From Gluconacetobacter aggeris (GTDB lineage Bacteria; Pseudomonadota; Alphaproteobacteria; Acetobacterales; Acetobacteraceae), in assembly GCF_014174395.1 (NCBI RefSeq), contig NZ_JABEQD010000013.1, positions 35,722-99,721 on the forward strand: a stretch of 64,000 nucleotides of DNA. The letters are read 5' to 3'. The notes beneath the pieces were generated by a model. That model was not told the DNA's origin, made no database searches, and saw nothing but the letters and a program-made list of their open reading frames with translations. Positions 1 to 10,891 of the stretch are shown piece by piece (positions within the stretch are counted from its first letter, which is position 1; every line of letters begins with the position of its first letter). The position numbers and the translations under genes were made by a program.

Positions 1-53
1 ATGCGCTAGATTATTATCACTCGTATAAATTCAATGAAAGTAGGATAAAATTT

Positions 54-100
54 TGGACAGTCAGCCTTTCGAAGGAGCGATTCGAAAGGCTGACTGTCCA
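54..100. repeat. Perfect 20-bp inverted repeat, 7-nt loop
   Basis: The arms at 54-73 and 81-100 are exact reverse complements, separated by GGAGCGA. There is no T tract on either side, so it is not a textbook intrinsic terminator on either strand. It lies downstream of the 3' end of the malic enzyme gene (which ends at 216 on the minus strand). The rest of 1-215 holds no convincing gene. It could be a transcription-end hairpin, a protein-binding palindrome or a mobile-element relic; the sequence does not decide. Confidence 0.8.
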
Positions 101-215
101 TTTCCCCCAACACCAGCCGTCGGAGACAAAAAAACTTCGCTATTACTTCCGATAGAGATGAGCGGTGGTGAAAGAATCCACCATCACCCCCTGTCAAAAA
201 CGAACAACTTTTCTT

Positions 216-1865
216 TCAGCCTCCCGCCACCTGCTCAATCGCCCCATATTCCGGGCTGTAACACATCCCCTCGATCCACGCCCGGATATCCTCCGGGCGC
301 GGCACGGTCGCCATGCCGTTCTCGAACAGATACTCCGCCAGCCGGCAGGCCGACGTCACCTCGACTTCCAGAATCTGCGACTGCGGCGGGTAAAGCATCC
401 CCCGCGCCTGCGCCGAAGGCGACACCTGGTCGGCCAGCGCGTGTGCGGCCTCGATGATCAGCGCGCCGGTAACCAGGCGTGGCCGCGTGGCGTAAACCGC
501 CAGCCCCAGGCCGGGAAAGATATAGAAATTATTGGCCTGCCCGGGCCGGAACACCATGTCCCCCCGCATCACCTGCGGAAACTGGATACCGGCGGCATAC
601 AACGCCCGCCCGCCCGACCACCCATAGGCCTGCTCGGCCGTGCATTCCGGGCGCGGGATCGACAGCGGGAAGATGATCGGCCGCACATTGATCTCCGCCA
701 TCAATTCCACCACCGGCTGGGTAAACGCCCCCCCGGCGGTCGAAACCCCGATCAGCACACTCGGCTTCACCCGACGGATCGTCTCCAGCAGGTCGCGCGT
801 GGGTGCTGCCGCATGGGCATAGCGGCGCTGCTCCTCGGTCAGGTCGGTGCGCGAAGGCTCCACCAGCCCCTTCATATCCATCATGACAATGCGCGAGCGC
901 GCTTCCGCCGTCGTCAGCCCCTCGGCCTCCATCGCGGTCACCAGCAGGTCCGACGTGCCCAGCGCCGAGGACCCCGCACCGAGGAACAGGAAAGTCTGGT
1001 CCGCCAGCTGCTCGCCCTTGATCCGCAGCGCCGTCACCAGCCCCGCAAGCGTCACCGACGCCGTGCCCTGAATGTCGTCATTGTAGCACAGCACCTTTTC
1101 GCGATACCGCTCCAGATAGCGGATCGCGTCCGTGCCCTTCCAATCCTCGAAATGGATGCAGCAGGCCGGAAACACCTCCTGCACCGCCGTCACGAATTCC
1201 TCGACGAACGCATCCAGTTCCGCTTCCGGCGGCGGCTCGCGCCGCAGGCCCAGATAGAGCGGATCGGCGCGCAGCGCCGCATTGGTGGTGCCGATATCAA
1301 GCTGCACCGGCAGCGTGGTATGCGGCGGCACCGCGCCGCAGGCGGTATAAAGCTGCAACTTGCCGATCGGTATGCCCATCCCGTTGGCCCCGATATCGCC
1401 CAGCCCCAGAATGCGCCCGCCCGTGGTGACGCACAGGAAGCGCACGTCCGGCACCGGCCAGTTCCGCAGCACCTCGGCAATGCGCCCCTTCATGTCCAGG
1501 CTGATATACATGCCCCGAGGGCGGCGATAGAGATGGCTGAACGACCTGCAGACCTCGCCCAGCGTCGGCGCATAGACAATCGGCACGAAGCGCGCCGGGT
1601 CCGACATCAGCACCTTGTAAAACAGCGTCTCGTTCCGATCGACCAGCGCGGAGAGGTAGATATAGCGCTCCAGATCAGTCGGCTTGGCGTCCAGATGCTG
1701 CAGCACCCGTTCGGCCTGCCGCTCCAGCGTTTCAACCTGCGGCGGCAGCAGGCCCTCCAGGCCCAGCGCCCGGCGTTCGGCGGTCGTGAAGGCGGTCCCA
1801 CGGTTCAGGAACGGATCGTTCAGCAGAGCCGTGCCTCGCAGGGCCTGGCGGTCGGATGAATTCAT
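216..1865 (-). CDS. maeA: NAD-type malic enzyme (malate dehydrogenase, oxaloacetate-decarboxylating)
   Basis: 549 residues, the usual length of the large NAD-malic enzymes. It converts malate to pyruvate and CO2 with reduction of NAD in the cytoplasm, linking the TCA cycle to pyruvate. Family signatures are all in place: VPIVYAPTLGEVC with the catalytic Tyr at residue 98, GANGMGIPIGKL with the catalytic Lys at 169, the metal-binding FEDW (240-241) and YNDDIQGTAS (Asp 263-264), and a dinucleotide fold FLGAGSSALG near 294-303. The usual SNPTSKAECT segment reads SIPRPECTAEQAY here. The ATG start has GGAGG about 9 nt upstream. The 230 bp between this start and the next gene (1866-2095) hold its promoter region and no gene. 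NAD rather than NADP preference is inferred from the family. Confidence 0.93.
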   Translation of the reverse strand: MNSSDRQALRGTALLNDPFLNRGTAFTTAERRALGLEGLLPPQVETLERQAERVLQHLDAKPTDLERYIYLSALVDRNETLFYKVLMSDPARFVPIVYAPTLGEVCRSFSHLYRRPRGMYISLDMKGRIAEVLRNWPVPDVRFLCVTTGGRILGLGDIGANGMGIPIGKLQLYTACGAVPPHTTLPVQLDIGTTNAALRADPLYLGLRREPPPEAELDAFVEEFVTAVQEVFPACCIHFEDWKGTDAIRYLERYREKVLCYNDDIQGTASVTLAGLVTALRIKGEQLADQTFLFLGAGSSALGTSDLLVTAMEAEGLTTAEARSRIVMMDMKGLVEPSRTDLTEEQRRYAHAAAPTRDLLETIRRVKPSVLIGVSTAGGAFTQPVVELMAEINVRPIIFPLSIPRPECTAEQAYGWSGGRALYAAGIQFPQVMRGDMVFRPGQANNFYIFPGLGLAVYATRPRLVTGALIIEAAHALADQVSPSAQARGMLYPPQSQILEVEVTSACRLAEYLFENGMATVPRPEDIRAWIEGMCYSPEYGAIEQVAGG

Positions 1866-2095
1866 GTTCGAGGTCCTCCATGCACTGATCGGCGACCAAA
1901 GCCGCCACGCCGGGCAGGGTTAGAGACAGCCCGTCAAAACCTGTCCGCACATGTGGGCTGGCGAGCGCGACCGTCCGCAGGGCCACGCCCAGCATGTGTT
2001 TTCGCACCGAAGCGGAGTGGCCTTATGCGCCGTCCGCCGCGAAGCGCAGAAAACGCGCGTCGGATCGCCGCCAGCGCGCATGTGCAGACAGGTTC

Positions 2096-2761
2096 TCACA
2101 CTCCCGGCAATTCGTTGACGGCCACGATGCGCCACGCTTCCGGGAAGCGCTCGATGATCGTCAGGGAAAGATTCTGGATCGAGAAATGCAGCGCGGTATC
2201 CGCATGCACGCGCAGCGCATGCGCCAGCGCCGCGCGGATCGCCCCGCCATGGCTGACCACGACCATGTTCCGGCCCGCGTACGCCTCGGCCATGCGGTCC
2301 ATCGTCTCGCCCACGCGGGCGCAGACCTCCAGCATGCTCTCGCCGCCGGGCGGCCGTTCCGAGGCCGCGACCGACCAGAACAGATGCGGCGCCAGCTTCA
2401 ACTGGTCCAGCAATTCATGATGGCGCAGCCCATGCCATTCACCCAGCGACTGCTCGGTAAATCCGGGCTCCACCGTCCAGTCCACCGCGCCATATCCCGC
2501 GTCCAGAATGGTCCGCGCGGTATGCTGCGTGCGCCCTAGCGGCGAGGTAAACCATTGCGCATTGCGCGGCAGGCGCGCGGCCAGCGCCTCATACATGCCC
2601 CGCTGCGCCACCAGGCTGTCCGGGCACAGCGGCACATCCAGCGTGCCATACACCCGCATGCGGGCATTTTCCTCGACCACCGCATGGCGGACCAGCCAGA
2701 AGCGGGTGACACCATCCGTCAGCTTGGGGGTGTCGAGGAAATGACCGTGATTCTGGTTCAT
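2096..2761 (-). CDS. Histidine phosphatase family protein (phosphoglycerate mutase-like)
   Basis: 221 residues. The catalytic phosphohistidine motif of the branch-1 family is LVRHAVVEE (Arg25, His26; RHA in place of the commoner RHG), and the second active-site histidine sits in SHGGAIRA near residue 175. It hydrolyses a small phosphorylated metabolite or phosphosugar; the substrate is not evident. The start lies only 14 bp after the stop of the upstream PLP-enzyme gene, with no terminator between, so the two are probably co-transcribed and may act on successive intermediates. Alpha-ribazole phosphatase (CobC) belongs to this fold, but no cobalamin genes lie nearby. No strong ribosome-binding site is visible, which also suggests coupling to the gene before it. 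Confidence 0.8.
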   Translation of the reverse strand: MNQNHGHFLDTPKLTDGVTRFWLVRHAVVEENARMRVYGTLDVPLCPDSLVAQRGMYEALAARLPRNAQWFTSPLGRTQHTARTILDAGYGAVDWTVEPGFTEQSLGEWHGLRHHELLDQLKLAPHLFWSVAASERPPGGESMLEVCARVGETMDRMAEAYAGRNMVVVSHGGAIRAALAHALRVHADTALHFSIQNLSLTIIERFPEAWRIVAVNELPGV

Positions 2762-2775
2762 GCAAGCCGGTCCAA

Positions 2776-4956
2776 TCAGGGCAAGGTGACGGGTGCTCCG
2801 CTATCCATAGCCGGAAGCGGCGCGTAGGTCTGTACCGGGTCTGCCGCCGCCAGCGTCTCCCAATAGCGCAGGATCAGCCCGATCTTGGCCAGAACCCGCC
2901 GCGCATCGCCGATTTCCCGATCCATGCGCAGATCGGGCACCAGCCCGTCATGCGACGGCTCGCCCGAAACCAGCCGTGCCCCGGCCGACAGCCGCAGCGC
3001 TCCCGCCACCCTACCGGGCAGCATGGGATGCGGCAGCGGCACCGGCTGGCCGACATGGCACAGCAGCCCGGCCAGGGCACGATCCGCCCCCTCGGGCACC
3101 ACCCGCGACAGGTCGGCATTCAGCCAGCGATAGAGCGCCCGCGCGGGCTCCAACGCCAGCGGCACGAAATCCTCGCCGGACGAGGCCAGCGGATCGCGCA
3201 CGAAAAAGCTCAAAATGGTGCCCCGGTCATCCCACGCATCGGCCAAAGGCGGCCGCGCCGGATGCGGCACCGGCAGGCGCCGCAGGTCCGGGTCGCTATC
3301 GATCGCCGCCTCCAGCGCGGTCAGGAACCGCGCCAGCCGGGCCCGCACCACCGGGCGCGGAATCTCCCGCAGCGCCGTCATCTCAGCCAGCGCGGCATAC
3401 CAGCGCAGCATCAGCCCCACATTCTCGCCCACCGGCAGCACCTGCGCCGCCGGTGCCTCCGGCCACGCGGCGCGATGGCAATACTCCGCCAGACCGGCCG
3501 GCAGCCCCCCGCCGCGCAGCCGCGCCGCCACATTTTCCGGCAGCAGCAGCGCCCCGCAGAAAGGCGGCCCGGTGAAGAATTTGGAGCCGGTGATCATCAC
3601 CATCCAGCCCCGGTCCAGATAGGCCCGCACCCGCACCGGGTCCAGCCGCGCCTGGCAGGCATCCACCACGATATCGGGCACCGTCGCGCCATCGGCGCGG
3701 GCGGCATCGGCCAGCCGGTCCAGCATCTCCAGCCCCGGCGCCAGCAGCCCGGTCTTGGACAGGTCCAGCCGGTGCAGCAGCACATGCCGCCCCGCCCGCC
3801 AGCTCCGCCGCGCCAGTTCGAGACAATCCCGGTCGATCTCGGCAGGCATGCGCGCCGCCCCATCCGGCCGGCGCAGCGGCACGGACAGCAGCAGCGTTTC
3901 CGCCGGAAACCCCGCGATCAGCCCGCCCTTTTCCACCTGCGCGCCCAGCGCGGTGTCATTCGCGAAATGGCAACCTTTTGCCGCTAACGGTACGCCGCTC
4001 CCGGTTTCCTCGGGGGCCAGAAGGATGTTGCCGACCGAATGTCCACCAGAACCCAGCATCGCCAGGGCCAGGGCATACAATTCGCAATCGGTCCCCGACG
4101 GCGCCAGGACAACGCCCTCGACCCCGGTCATCCCATAATGCTCCGCGATCCGGCGGCGAACCTCCGCGACCATGCCCGCCCGGACCTGCGCCCCGTCCTC
4201 TGTCAGATCGCCCTGCACCAGCCGCGCACGCGCTGCCTCGGCCCCCGCAAACCCGCGCTCGGACACCGAGGACGCGGTGGAGGACGCATAGGTGACAGCC
4301 CACGGCCGCGGCCGGTGGGACGAGCCATAATGATTCAGCCCGGTCGCCGGGTCGATCGCCAGCCGTGCATCGCCGCCCTCGGCCATCAGCTTTTCCGCCG
4401 GCCCCAGCAGCGGCCACAATGCCTCCAGCCGGGCCGCCAGCCGGTCGAATGCCCCCTCCCCGGCACATTCCGGGGCAACCGGCGGCTGCAACGGCGCCAG
4501 CTCAACCCAGACCTGCCGCAACCGGCCGATGCCCGGCGGATTGGCAGCCGCCATGTCGGCATGCCAGTCCGGTCCGGGCGCCCCCTCGGGCCCATCCAGT
4601 TCCGCGAACAGCGCGGCCGTGCGGGCCGCGCACAGCCCCGCCAGCACCGCATCATCGGGCACGGCCTCGATCAGCCGGGCCAGTTCCAGCGCGTGACGCA
4701 GCACGACCGGCGCACAGGCCGGCACCATCAGGCACGGCGCCCCCAGCACCACCATCCCGTCGGCCCGCACCACGAACGGCCCGGCCAGCGCCGTATCCAG
4801 CCCGATGCGCCGCGCACCCGCGATCACGCGCAGGTCGGGACGTTCGAGGACGCAGGCCAGGTCATGGGTCAATCGTTCGGCGAGCACGCAAAAATCCCTG
4901 TTGCCATCATCACTATGCGCGCAGGTCCCCGGCGCGGCAATCGCGCGCCCGGCCAC
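2776..4956 (-). CDS. Unassigned large PLP-dependent fold-type-I enzyme (aminotransferase/decarboxylase-like)
   Basis: 726 residues from the longest ATG. Three elements of fold-type-I PLP enzymes occur in the right order: a cofactor-phosphate loop APSGTDCEL (285-293), an aspartate for the pyridine nitrogen in [10 protein letters not shown] (Asp432), and the Schiff-base lysine in [12 protein letters not shown] (Lys459). About 250 residues precede the PLP domain and match nothing I know, and the C-terminal third is also long. I cannot name the reaction; aminotransferase, decarboxylase and desulfurase chemistries are all possible. The ATG at 4956 has no ribosome-binding site; a GTG at 4887 preceded by AGGGA would give 703 residues and leave about 86 bp to the divergent gene, and may be the true start. 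It is followed closely by a histidine phosphatase gene. Confidence 0.75.
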   Translation of the reverse strand: MAGRAIAAPGTCAHSDDGNRDFCVLAERLTHDLACVLERPDLRVIAGARRIGLDTALAGPFVVRADGMVVLGAPCLMVPACAPVVLRHALELARLIEAVPDDAVLAGLCAARTAALFAELDGPEGAPGPDWHADMAAANPPGIGRLRQVWVELAPLQPPVAPECAGEGAFDRLAARLEALWPLLGPAEKLMAEGGDARLAIDPATGLNHYGSSHRPRPWAVTYASSTASSVSERGFAGAEAARARLVQGDLTEDGAQVRAGMVAEVRRRIAEHYGMTGVEGVVLAPSGTDCELYALALAMLGSGGHSVGNILLAPEETGSGVPLAAKGCHFANDTALGAQVEKGGLIAGFPAETLLLSVPLRRPDGAARMPAEIDRDCLELARRSWRAGRHVLLHRLDLSKTGLLAPGLEMLDRLADAARADGATVPDIVVDACQARLDPVRVRAYLDRGWMVMITGSKFFTGPPFCGALLLPENVAARLRGGGLPAGLAEYCHRAAWPEAPAAQVLPVGENVGLMLRWYAALAEMTALREIPRPVVRARLARFLTALEAAIDSDPDLRRLPVPHPARPPLADAWDDRGTILSFFVRDPLASSGEDFVPLALEPARALYRWLNADLSRVVPEGADRALAGLLCHVGQPVPLPHPMLPGRVAGALRLSAGARLVSGEPSHDGLVPDLRMDREIGDARRVLAKIGLILRYWETLAAADPVQTYAPLPAMDSGAPVTLP

Positions 4957-4973
4957 CAGGAAAGGAGCGAATC

Positions 4974-5978
<1,005 letters not shown>

Positions 5979-5983
5979 TCTTC

Positions 5984-6107
5984 GTTCTTTTTTGAAAAAA
6001 AGAACCAAAAAAACTTTGATTCGTTCAGGCATTTTATGCTGGGCCACACGACGGCCCAAAACGAATAAAAGTCTTTTTGGTTCTTTTTCTTCAGAAAAAG
6101 AAGAACC
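5984..6107 (-). repeat. AT-rich composite inverted-repeat element, copy A
   Basis: A 124-bp copy of a repeat family found five times in this window (also 32220-32343, 34375-34453, 42142-42265, 50154-50271). It begins with a hairpin GTTCTTTTTTG/AAAAAAAGAAC and ends with a hairpin TTCTTTTTCT-TC-AGAAAAAGAA. Between them, arms of the type AAGAACCAAAAAxACTTTxATTCG face each other and flank a G/C-rich core that folds on itself (GCAT..ATGC and GGGCC..GGCCC). It sits between two convergent genes, rfbA and an RND pump, so it may act as a bidirectional terminator. No ORF or target duplication is visible. Confidence 0.85.
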
Positions 6108-6109
6108 TC

Positions 6110-9100
6110 CTACCCAACCGGCCGATCCCGCATATCGGCCGGCCGGATATGCCCCCGCCAGCGGCGCGAAGCCTGCCGCGTCACCCAGGCCCGAATACGC
6201 TCCAGCAGCAGATACACGACCGGCGTGGTGTAGAGCGTCAGGAGCTGGCTCATCAGCAGCCCGCCGACCACCGCGATGCCCAGCGGGCGGCGCAGTTCGA
6301 TCCCGTAGCCACCGCTGAGGATCAGCGGCACCGCCCCGAAGGCGGCGGCCAGCGTCGTCATCAGGATCGGGCGGAAACGCTTGGCGCAGGCCTCGCGGAT
6401 CGCCTCCTCGGGCGACATGCTGCCGTCTCGCTCGGCATGCAGCGCGAAATCCACCATCAGGATCGCGTTCTTCTTCACGATGCCCACCAGCAGGATCACC
6501 CCGATCATCGCGATCAGCGAGAATTCCTCACCCGTCACCCACAGCGCCAGCACCGCCCCCACCGCCGCCGACGGCAGGGTGGAAAGGATGGTCAGCGGAT
6601 GCACATAGCTCTCGTACAGAATGCCCAGCGTGACATACATCGTCGCCAGCGCGGCCAGGAACACCAGCAACTCGTTGATCAGCGCGGTCTGGAACTGCGC
6701 CGCCTGGCCGGTAAAGCCGCCCTGGATCGACGCCGGCACATGCAGCCTGACCATCGCGGCGCGGATTTCCGCCGTAGCCTCGTCCAGCGACCGCCCCTTG
6801 GCCAGGTTGAAGGAAATGGCACCGGAGACGAAGCCGTCACGATGCCCGACCGAGATCGAGGTCGGGCGTTCCCCGATCGCGGCCACCACCGGCAGCGGCA
6901 CCATCGTCTCGATGCTGGACGACACGGCCGACCCGCTCGACGCCCCGGCCCCGCCCGCCAGGCGGTTGGCGATGGCGTTGCGGAAGGATTGCTGGCTCAG
7001 CGACGTGGCCTTCGACGTGCTGCCCGTATCGGGCGTGGGCACGCGCACCGTGTTGGACGCCGTGCCGCCCCCGGCGGTCCCGCCCGAGGTCGAAACCCGG
7101 AACGCCTGCATGATGTCCGGCGACTGGCGATAGGGCGGCGCCACCTCCATCACCACATGATAGGTGGCCAGCGGGGTGGAAATGTTCGAGGCACTGCGCT
7201 GGCCATAGGCGTCGAACAGCGCCTGGCTGACCAGTTGCGGCGTCACCAGGTAGCGCGCGGCCGTATCGCGCGCGATGTCGACATGGGTCGCGACCGCATG
7301 GTCGGTCAGGTTGGTGGTGATGTCGGTCATCACCTTGCTGCCCTTCAGGGCATCGACGATGCGCGGCGTCCATTCATAGATCTGCTCGGCATTGTCGCTA
7401 CGCAGCACATAACGATAGGCACCCTGCTGCTGGCGGCCGCCGCCGCCATTCACGTCCCCGGCCGAGAACAGCGACAGCCGCACCCCCGCCAGCCCCTTCA
7501 GGCGCTCGCGCACGCGGGCAATCATCTCGTCCGGCCCGTCGCTGCGTTCGTGCTTGCCAATCAACTGCGCGAAGGCCTGGCCCTCGACCCGCGTATCGCC
7601 CGAGAAGGCCGCCACCGATTCCGTATCCTTGTCGGCCATCATCGCGGCGCTGACGGCCCGGATCTTCTCGTCCATCTTCTGGAACGACCCGGATTCGTCA
7701 CCCCGGAAATAGCCGACGATCAGCGCGACATCCTCCTTGGGGATGATGTTCTTGGGCATCACGACGATAATGGCGACCGTCGCCACCAGGCTCAGCGGCA
7801 GGGTAGCCAGGATCAGCCACCGATGCCGCAGCGCGCGGTCCAGCGAGCGGACATAGGCGTTCAAAATCGCCACGAACACCGCCTCGATCCCGTCCGACAG
7901 GCGGCGCAGGCCCCGCCGGAGCGCCGACGCACCGGCGGGCAGCGGTGCCCCATGGGCCACATCCAGCAGCAGCCCGCACATCATCGGCGTCAGCGTGACC
8001 GACAGGAACAGCGAGACCGTGACGGCGGTAGCCAGCGTCATCGCGAATTCGAAGAAGATCTTGCCTGGCGTGCCCGGCATCAGCAGCAGCGGCAGGAACA
8101 CCGCGACCAGGGCGATGGTGATCGACAGCACGGTAAAGGCGATTTCGCCCGAGCCCAGCAGCGCGGCCTCGCGGCGCGGCATCCCGTCTTCCATGTGGCG
8201 GGCGATGTTCTCCACCACCACGATCGCATCATCGACCACGAAGCCGGTGGCGATCGTCAGCGCCATCAGCGACAGCGTATCCAGCGAGAAGCCCAGCAGA
8301 TACATCACCGCCAGCGTACCCGCCAGCGAGATCGGGACCGTCACCGCCGGGATCAGGGTCGAGCGCGGCGCGCGCAGGAACACCAGCACCACCCCCACCA
8401 CCAGCAGCACCGAGATCAGCAGCGTGACCTGCGTATCGGTCAGCGAGGCCCGGATGGTGATCGACCGGTCCATGCCCGGTATCAGCGTGATGCCCGACGG
8501 CAGGGCGGCCTGCATGCTGGGGATACGGGCCTGAATCTCGTCCATCACATGGATGACATTGGCGCCGGGCTGCGGCCGGATAACGGCCATGACCGCGCGA
8601 TGCCCGCTGAAATAACCGCTCTGCCGCTCGTTCTCCACCCCATCGACGACCGAGGCGACGTCGGCCAGCCGCACCGGCCGCCCGCCGCGGTACCCCACCA
8701 CCAGGTCCCGATATTCCGCCGCATGCCGGGCCTGGTCGTTGGTCGCGATCGTGTAGCGCTGCGGCCCGACATCGATATAGCCCTTGGGCGTGTTGGCATT
8801 GGCCGAGGCCAGGGCCGAACGGATATCCTCGAAGCCGATTCCGTATTTGAACAGCGGGTAGGGATTCATCTCCACCCGCACGGCCGGGGCCGAGCTGCCC
8901 GCGATCTCGATCCAGCCCACGCCCTTGATCTGCGACAGCATCGGCTGGAGATGCGTCTTCATGACATCGTACAGATCGGCCGTCGGCCGGCTGTCCGACG
9001 TCAGCGCCATGATCATGATCGGATTGTCGGCCGGATTGGCCTTCCAGTATTGCGGCACCAGCTGCAGCGTGGTCGGCATGTCCTGCATGGCGGCGCGCAA

Positions 9101-9433
9101 TGCCGCCTGCACGTCGTTGGCCGCGCCGTCGATGTTCCGGCTGTCGTCGAAGGTCAGCAGGATGAAGGCGGTGCTGTCGGTCGAATCAGATTCGATCGAA
9201 CTGATGCCGGCAATCTGGCCCAGCCGCCGTTCCAGCGGCGTGGTCACCGACGTCGCCATCTGCTGCGGCGAGGCCCCCGGCTGGGTCGCCACCACATAGA
9301 TGACCGGAACCGAAATGTTCGGCAGATCCCCGACCGGCAGCGCGCGGTAGGCGAACAGGCCCGCAAGCACCAGTGCCAGCGCGATCAGCGTCGTCGTCAC
9401 CGGGCGCAGAATGAAAGGACGGCAGGGATTCAT
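6110..9433 (-). CDS. RND-type efflux pump inner-membrane permease (HAE1, MdtB/MdtC-like)
   Basis: 1107 residues with the AcrB-type layout: an N-terminal membrane helix, a large periplasmic loop, six helices, a second loop and a final helix bundle. Typical motifs are FILRPVTTTLIALALVLAG at the start and GFVVDDAIVVVENIARHMED in helix 4, with the proton-relay aspartates. It would export drugs, bile-like or phenolic compounds by proton antiport in a tripartite complex. No membrane-fusion protein or outer-membrane channel gene is adjacent, so partners must be encoded elsewhere. The second periplasmic domain carries an unusual Gly/Ser/Thr-rich stretch (roughly residues 780-850, around TSGGTAGGGTASNTV), longer than in MdtB/C. 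The stop falls 3 bp from repeat copy A. Confidence 0.9.
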   Translation of the reverse strand: MNPCRPFILRPVTTTLIALALVLAGLFAYRALPVGDLPNISVPVIYVVATQPGASPQQMATSVTTPLERRLGQIAGISSIESDSTDSTAFILLTFDDSRNIDGAANDVQAALRAAMQDMPTTLQLVPQYWKANPADNPIMIMALTSDSRPTADLYDVMKTHLQPMLSQIKGVGWIEIAGSSAPAVRVEMNPYPLFKYGIGFEDIRSALASANANTPKGYIDVGPQRYTIATNDQARHAAEYRDLVVGYRGGRPVRLADVASVVDGVENERQSGYFSGHRAVMAVIRPQPGANVIHVMDEIQARIPSMQAALPSGITLIPGMDRSITIRASLTDTQVTLLISVLLVVGVVLVFLRAPRSTLIPAVTVPISLAGTLAVMYLLGFSLDTLSLMALTIATGFVVDDAIVVVENIARHMEDGMPRREAALLGSGEIAFTVLSITIALVAVFLPLLLMPGTPGKIFFEFAMTLATAVTVSLFLSVTLTPMMCGLLLDVAHGAPLPAGASALRRGLRRLSDGIEAVFVAILNAYVRSLDRALRHRWLILATLPLSLVATVAIIVVMPKNIIPKEDVALIVGYFRGDESGSFQKMDEKIRAVSAAMMADKDTESVAAFSGDTRVEGQAFAQLIGKHERSDGPDEMIARVRERLKGLAGVRLSLFSAGDVNGGGGRQQQGAYRYVLRSDNAEQIYEWTPRIVDALKGSKVMTDITTNLTDHAVATHVDIARDTAARYLVTPQLVSQALFDAYGQRSASNISTPLATYHVVMEVAPPYRQSPDIMQAFRVSTSGGTAGGGTASNTVRVPTPDTGSTSKATSLSQQSFRNAIANRLAGGAGASSGSAVSSSIETMVPLPVVAAIGERPTSISVGHRDGFVSGAISFNLAKGRSLDEATAEIRAAMVRLHVPASIQGGFTGQAAQFQTALINELLVFLAALATMYVTLGILYESYVHPLTILSTLPSAAVGAVLALWVTGEEFSLIAMIGVILLVGIVKKNAILMVDFALHAERDGSMSPEEAIREACAKRFRPILMTTLAAAFGAVPLILSGGYGIELRRPLGIAVVGGLLMSQLLTLYTTPVVYLLLERIRAWVTRQASRRWRGHIRPADMRDRPVG

Positions 9434-9463
9434 ACGGCGATGCGCATAGCGGATGACGACGGC

Positions 9464-10813
9464 CTATGCATCAGCTTTCCACCCCCGAGGCCGTGCCCCG
9501 CTCCGGCCGTACCACAACGCCGCGACGAAGAAGCCCACATAATAGCCGATATCGGCTCCGCCCAACCATCGGGCGACCGGACCGGTATAAAGCTGGCTGG
9601 TCGAGAAGAGCAGGATGGTCGCCACCGAAACGATCATGAAGATGCTCGCCCCGCGCGTCCAGCCCGGAGGAACCGGATGCACCGTGCGGTCGCCGAAATA
9701 CCAGTCCGCCAGCACGATTCCGATCCATGGCGCGATCCAGTACATCGTCACCACCAGATAATCGGTATAGAGCGCCGCATACCGCCCGGCCCCAGCCACC
9801 GCCAGCCCATAGCCCAGCAGGGCGGTGACGATCGCGGCCAGGACCCGGGGGATATGCACCCCGGCCGAAATCAGGCTGTAGCTGGCGGTATTGTCGTTGA
9901 AGGCATTGCCCGTGATCGACGACAGGGCAATGACGGCCAACACCATCGGTCCCAGCGGGCCTGCCGCGTGCTGCAGGCTGGCAATCACCGCCGTCGGCGA
10001 CGGCTCGGCGATGCTGGCGGCCGTCAGCAGGCCAAGGATCTGGAACGGCACGGCAGACCCCAGCAGCCCGGCCAGCGCCAGCCACACCACCCGCCCCGGC
10101 GGGGTCTCCGCCGGCAGGTAGCGCGTATAGTCCGATGAATAGGACGCCCAGGACAGGTTGAAACTGGCCAGGATCGCCACCGCCAGCAGCATGGTCGCAA
10201 TGCCGGGCGGATGCGCCGCATGCGGCAGCGCCACCCCATGCCAGGCCGATTGCAGCCCAATGACCGTAAAGGCCGCCAGCAATGCCGCCCCCAGATATTT
10301 CTGCAACGCCTGCACCATGTCGTGGCCATAGATGCTGGCCACCATCTGCAGCGTGGCCAGCACGCCCAGCGCCAGCCAGAAAGGCGGCGCGGCCCCGGCC
10401 ACGATCGACAGGAACGCGATCAGCGCCGTGGCGGCGGGCACGTTGTTCACCGCATCCCAGCCGACGCAGTAGATCCAGTTGAGAAAGGCCGGTGGGCGCA
10501 CGCCCAGCCGCCCCAGCGCGCGGCGCGAGGCCTCCATCTGCGTCAGTCCCGTGGGCGGGCCGATCGCGGCGGCCAGCGCCACCGGCAGCGCGCCGACCAC
10601 ATTGCCGATCACGATCGCCAGCAGGCCGAAGCGGAAATCCAGCCCCAGCGAGACCAGCAACGCCCCCGTCACCCAGCCGCCGGGGCCGAGATTGGGCGAA
10701 AAATGGCTCCAGAACACCCGGTCGATGGGCATGGTCTTGCGTTCGGACGCGACCGGGCGGGAAACGGCGGCGGCGCCAAGCTCCTCCATGGAAGGGGGAC
10801 GCAGAAAGGACAT
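9464..10813 (-). CDS. NCS1-family nucleobase permease (cytosine/purine permease-like)
   Basis: 449 residues from the ATG at 10813; an in-frame ATG at 10855 would add 14 residues and neither has a strong ribosome-binding site. It has about twelve hydrophobic helices and family features including FSPNLGPGGWVTGALLV, SWASYSSDYTRYLP and GNAFNDNTASYSLI. It is an integral inner-membrane symporter; cytosine, purine or a related heterocycle is the likely substrate, but the sequence does not settle which. It lies 30 bp upstream of the RND gene on the same strand, so the two may share a transcript without an obvious functional link. Confidence 0.85.
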   Translation of the reverse strand: MSFLRPPSMEELGAAAVSRPVASERKTMPIDRVFWSHFSPNLGPGGWVTGALLVSLGLDFRFGLLAIVIGNVVGALPVALAAAIGPPTGLTQMEASRRALGRLGVRPPAFLNWIYCVGWDAVNNVPAATALIAFLSIVAGAAPPFWLALGVLATLQMVASIYGHDMVQALQKYLGAALLAAFTVIGLQSAWHGVALPHAAHPPGIATMLLAVAILASFNLSWASYSSDYTRYLPAETPPGRVVWLALAGLLGSAVPFQILGLLTAASIAEPSPTAVIASLQHAAGPLGPMVLAVIALSSITGNAFNDNTASYSLISAGVHIPRVLAAIVTALLGYGLAVAGAGRYAALYTDYLVVTMYWIAPWIGIVLADWYFGDRTVHPVPPGWTRGASIFMIVSVATILLFSTSQLYTGPVARWLGGADIGYYVGFFVAALWYGRSGARPRGWKADA

Positions 10814-10891
10814 CGGCAACAGCCCGGACCCCCGATCATGATGACGCCGCACCAATCGTGGCGTGAACCCACAGCGGTGGCAAGCCGTCCG

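Noticed and set aside
165..1859. Plus-strand frame opposite the malic enzyme
   Set aside because: Arg/His/Pro-rich shadow of a conserved minus-strand gene.
6077..10138. Very long plus-strand frame opposite the RND and NCS1 genes
   Set aside because: It mirrors two well-conserved minus-strand genes; the product is a His/Arg/Gln-rich shadow caused by high G/C at third positions.
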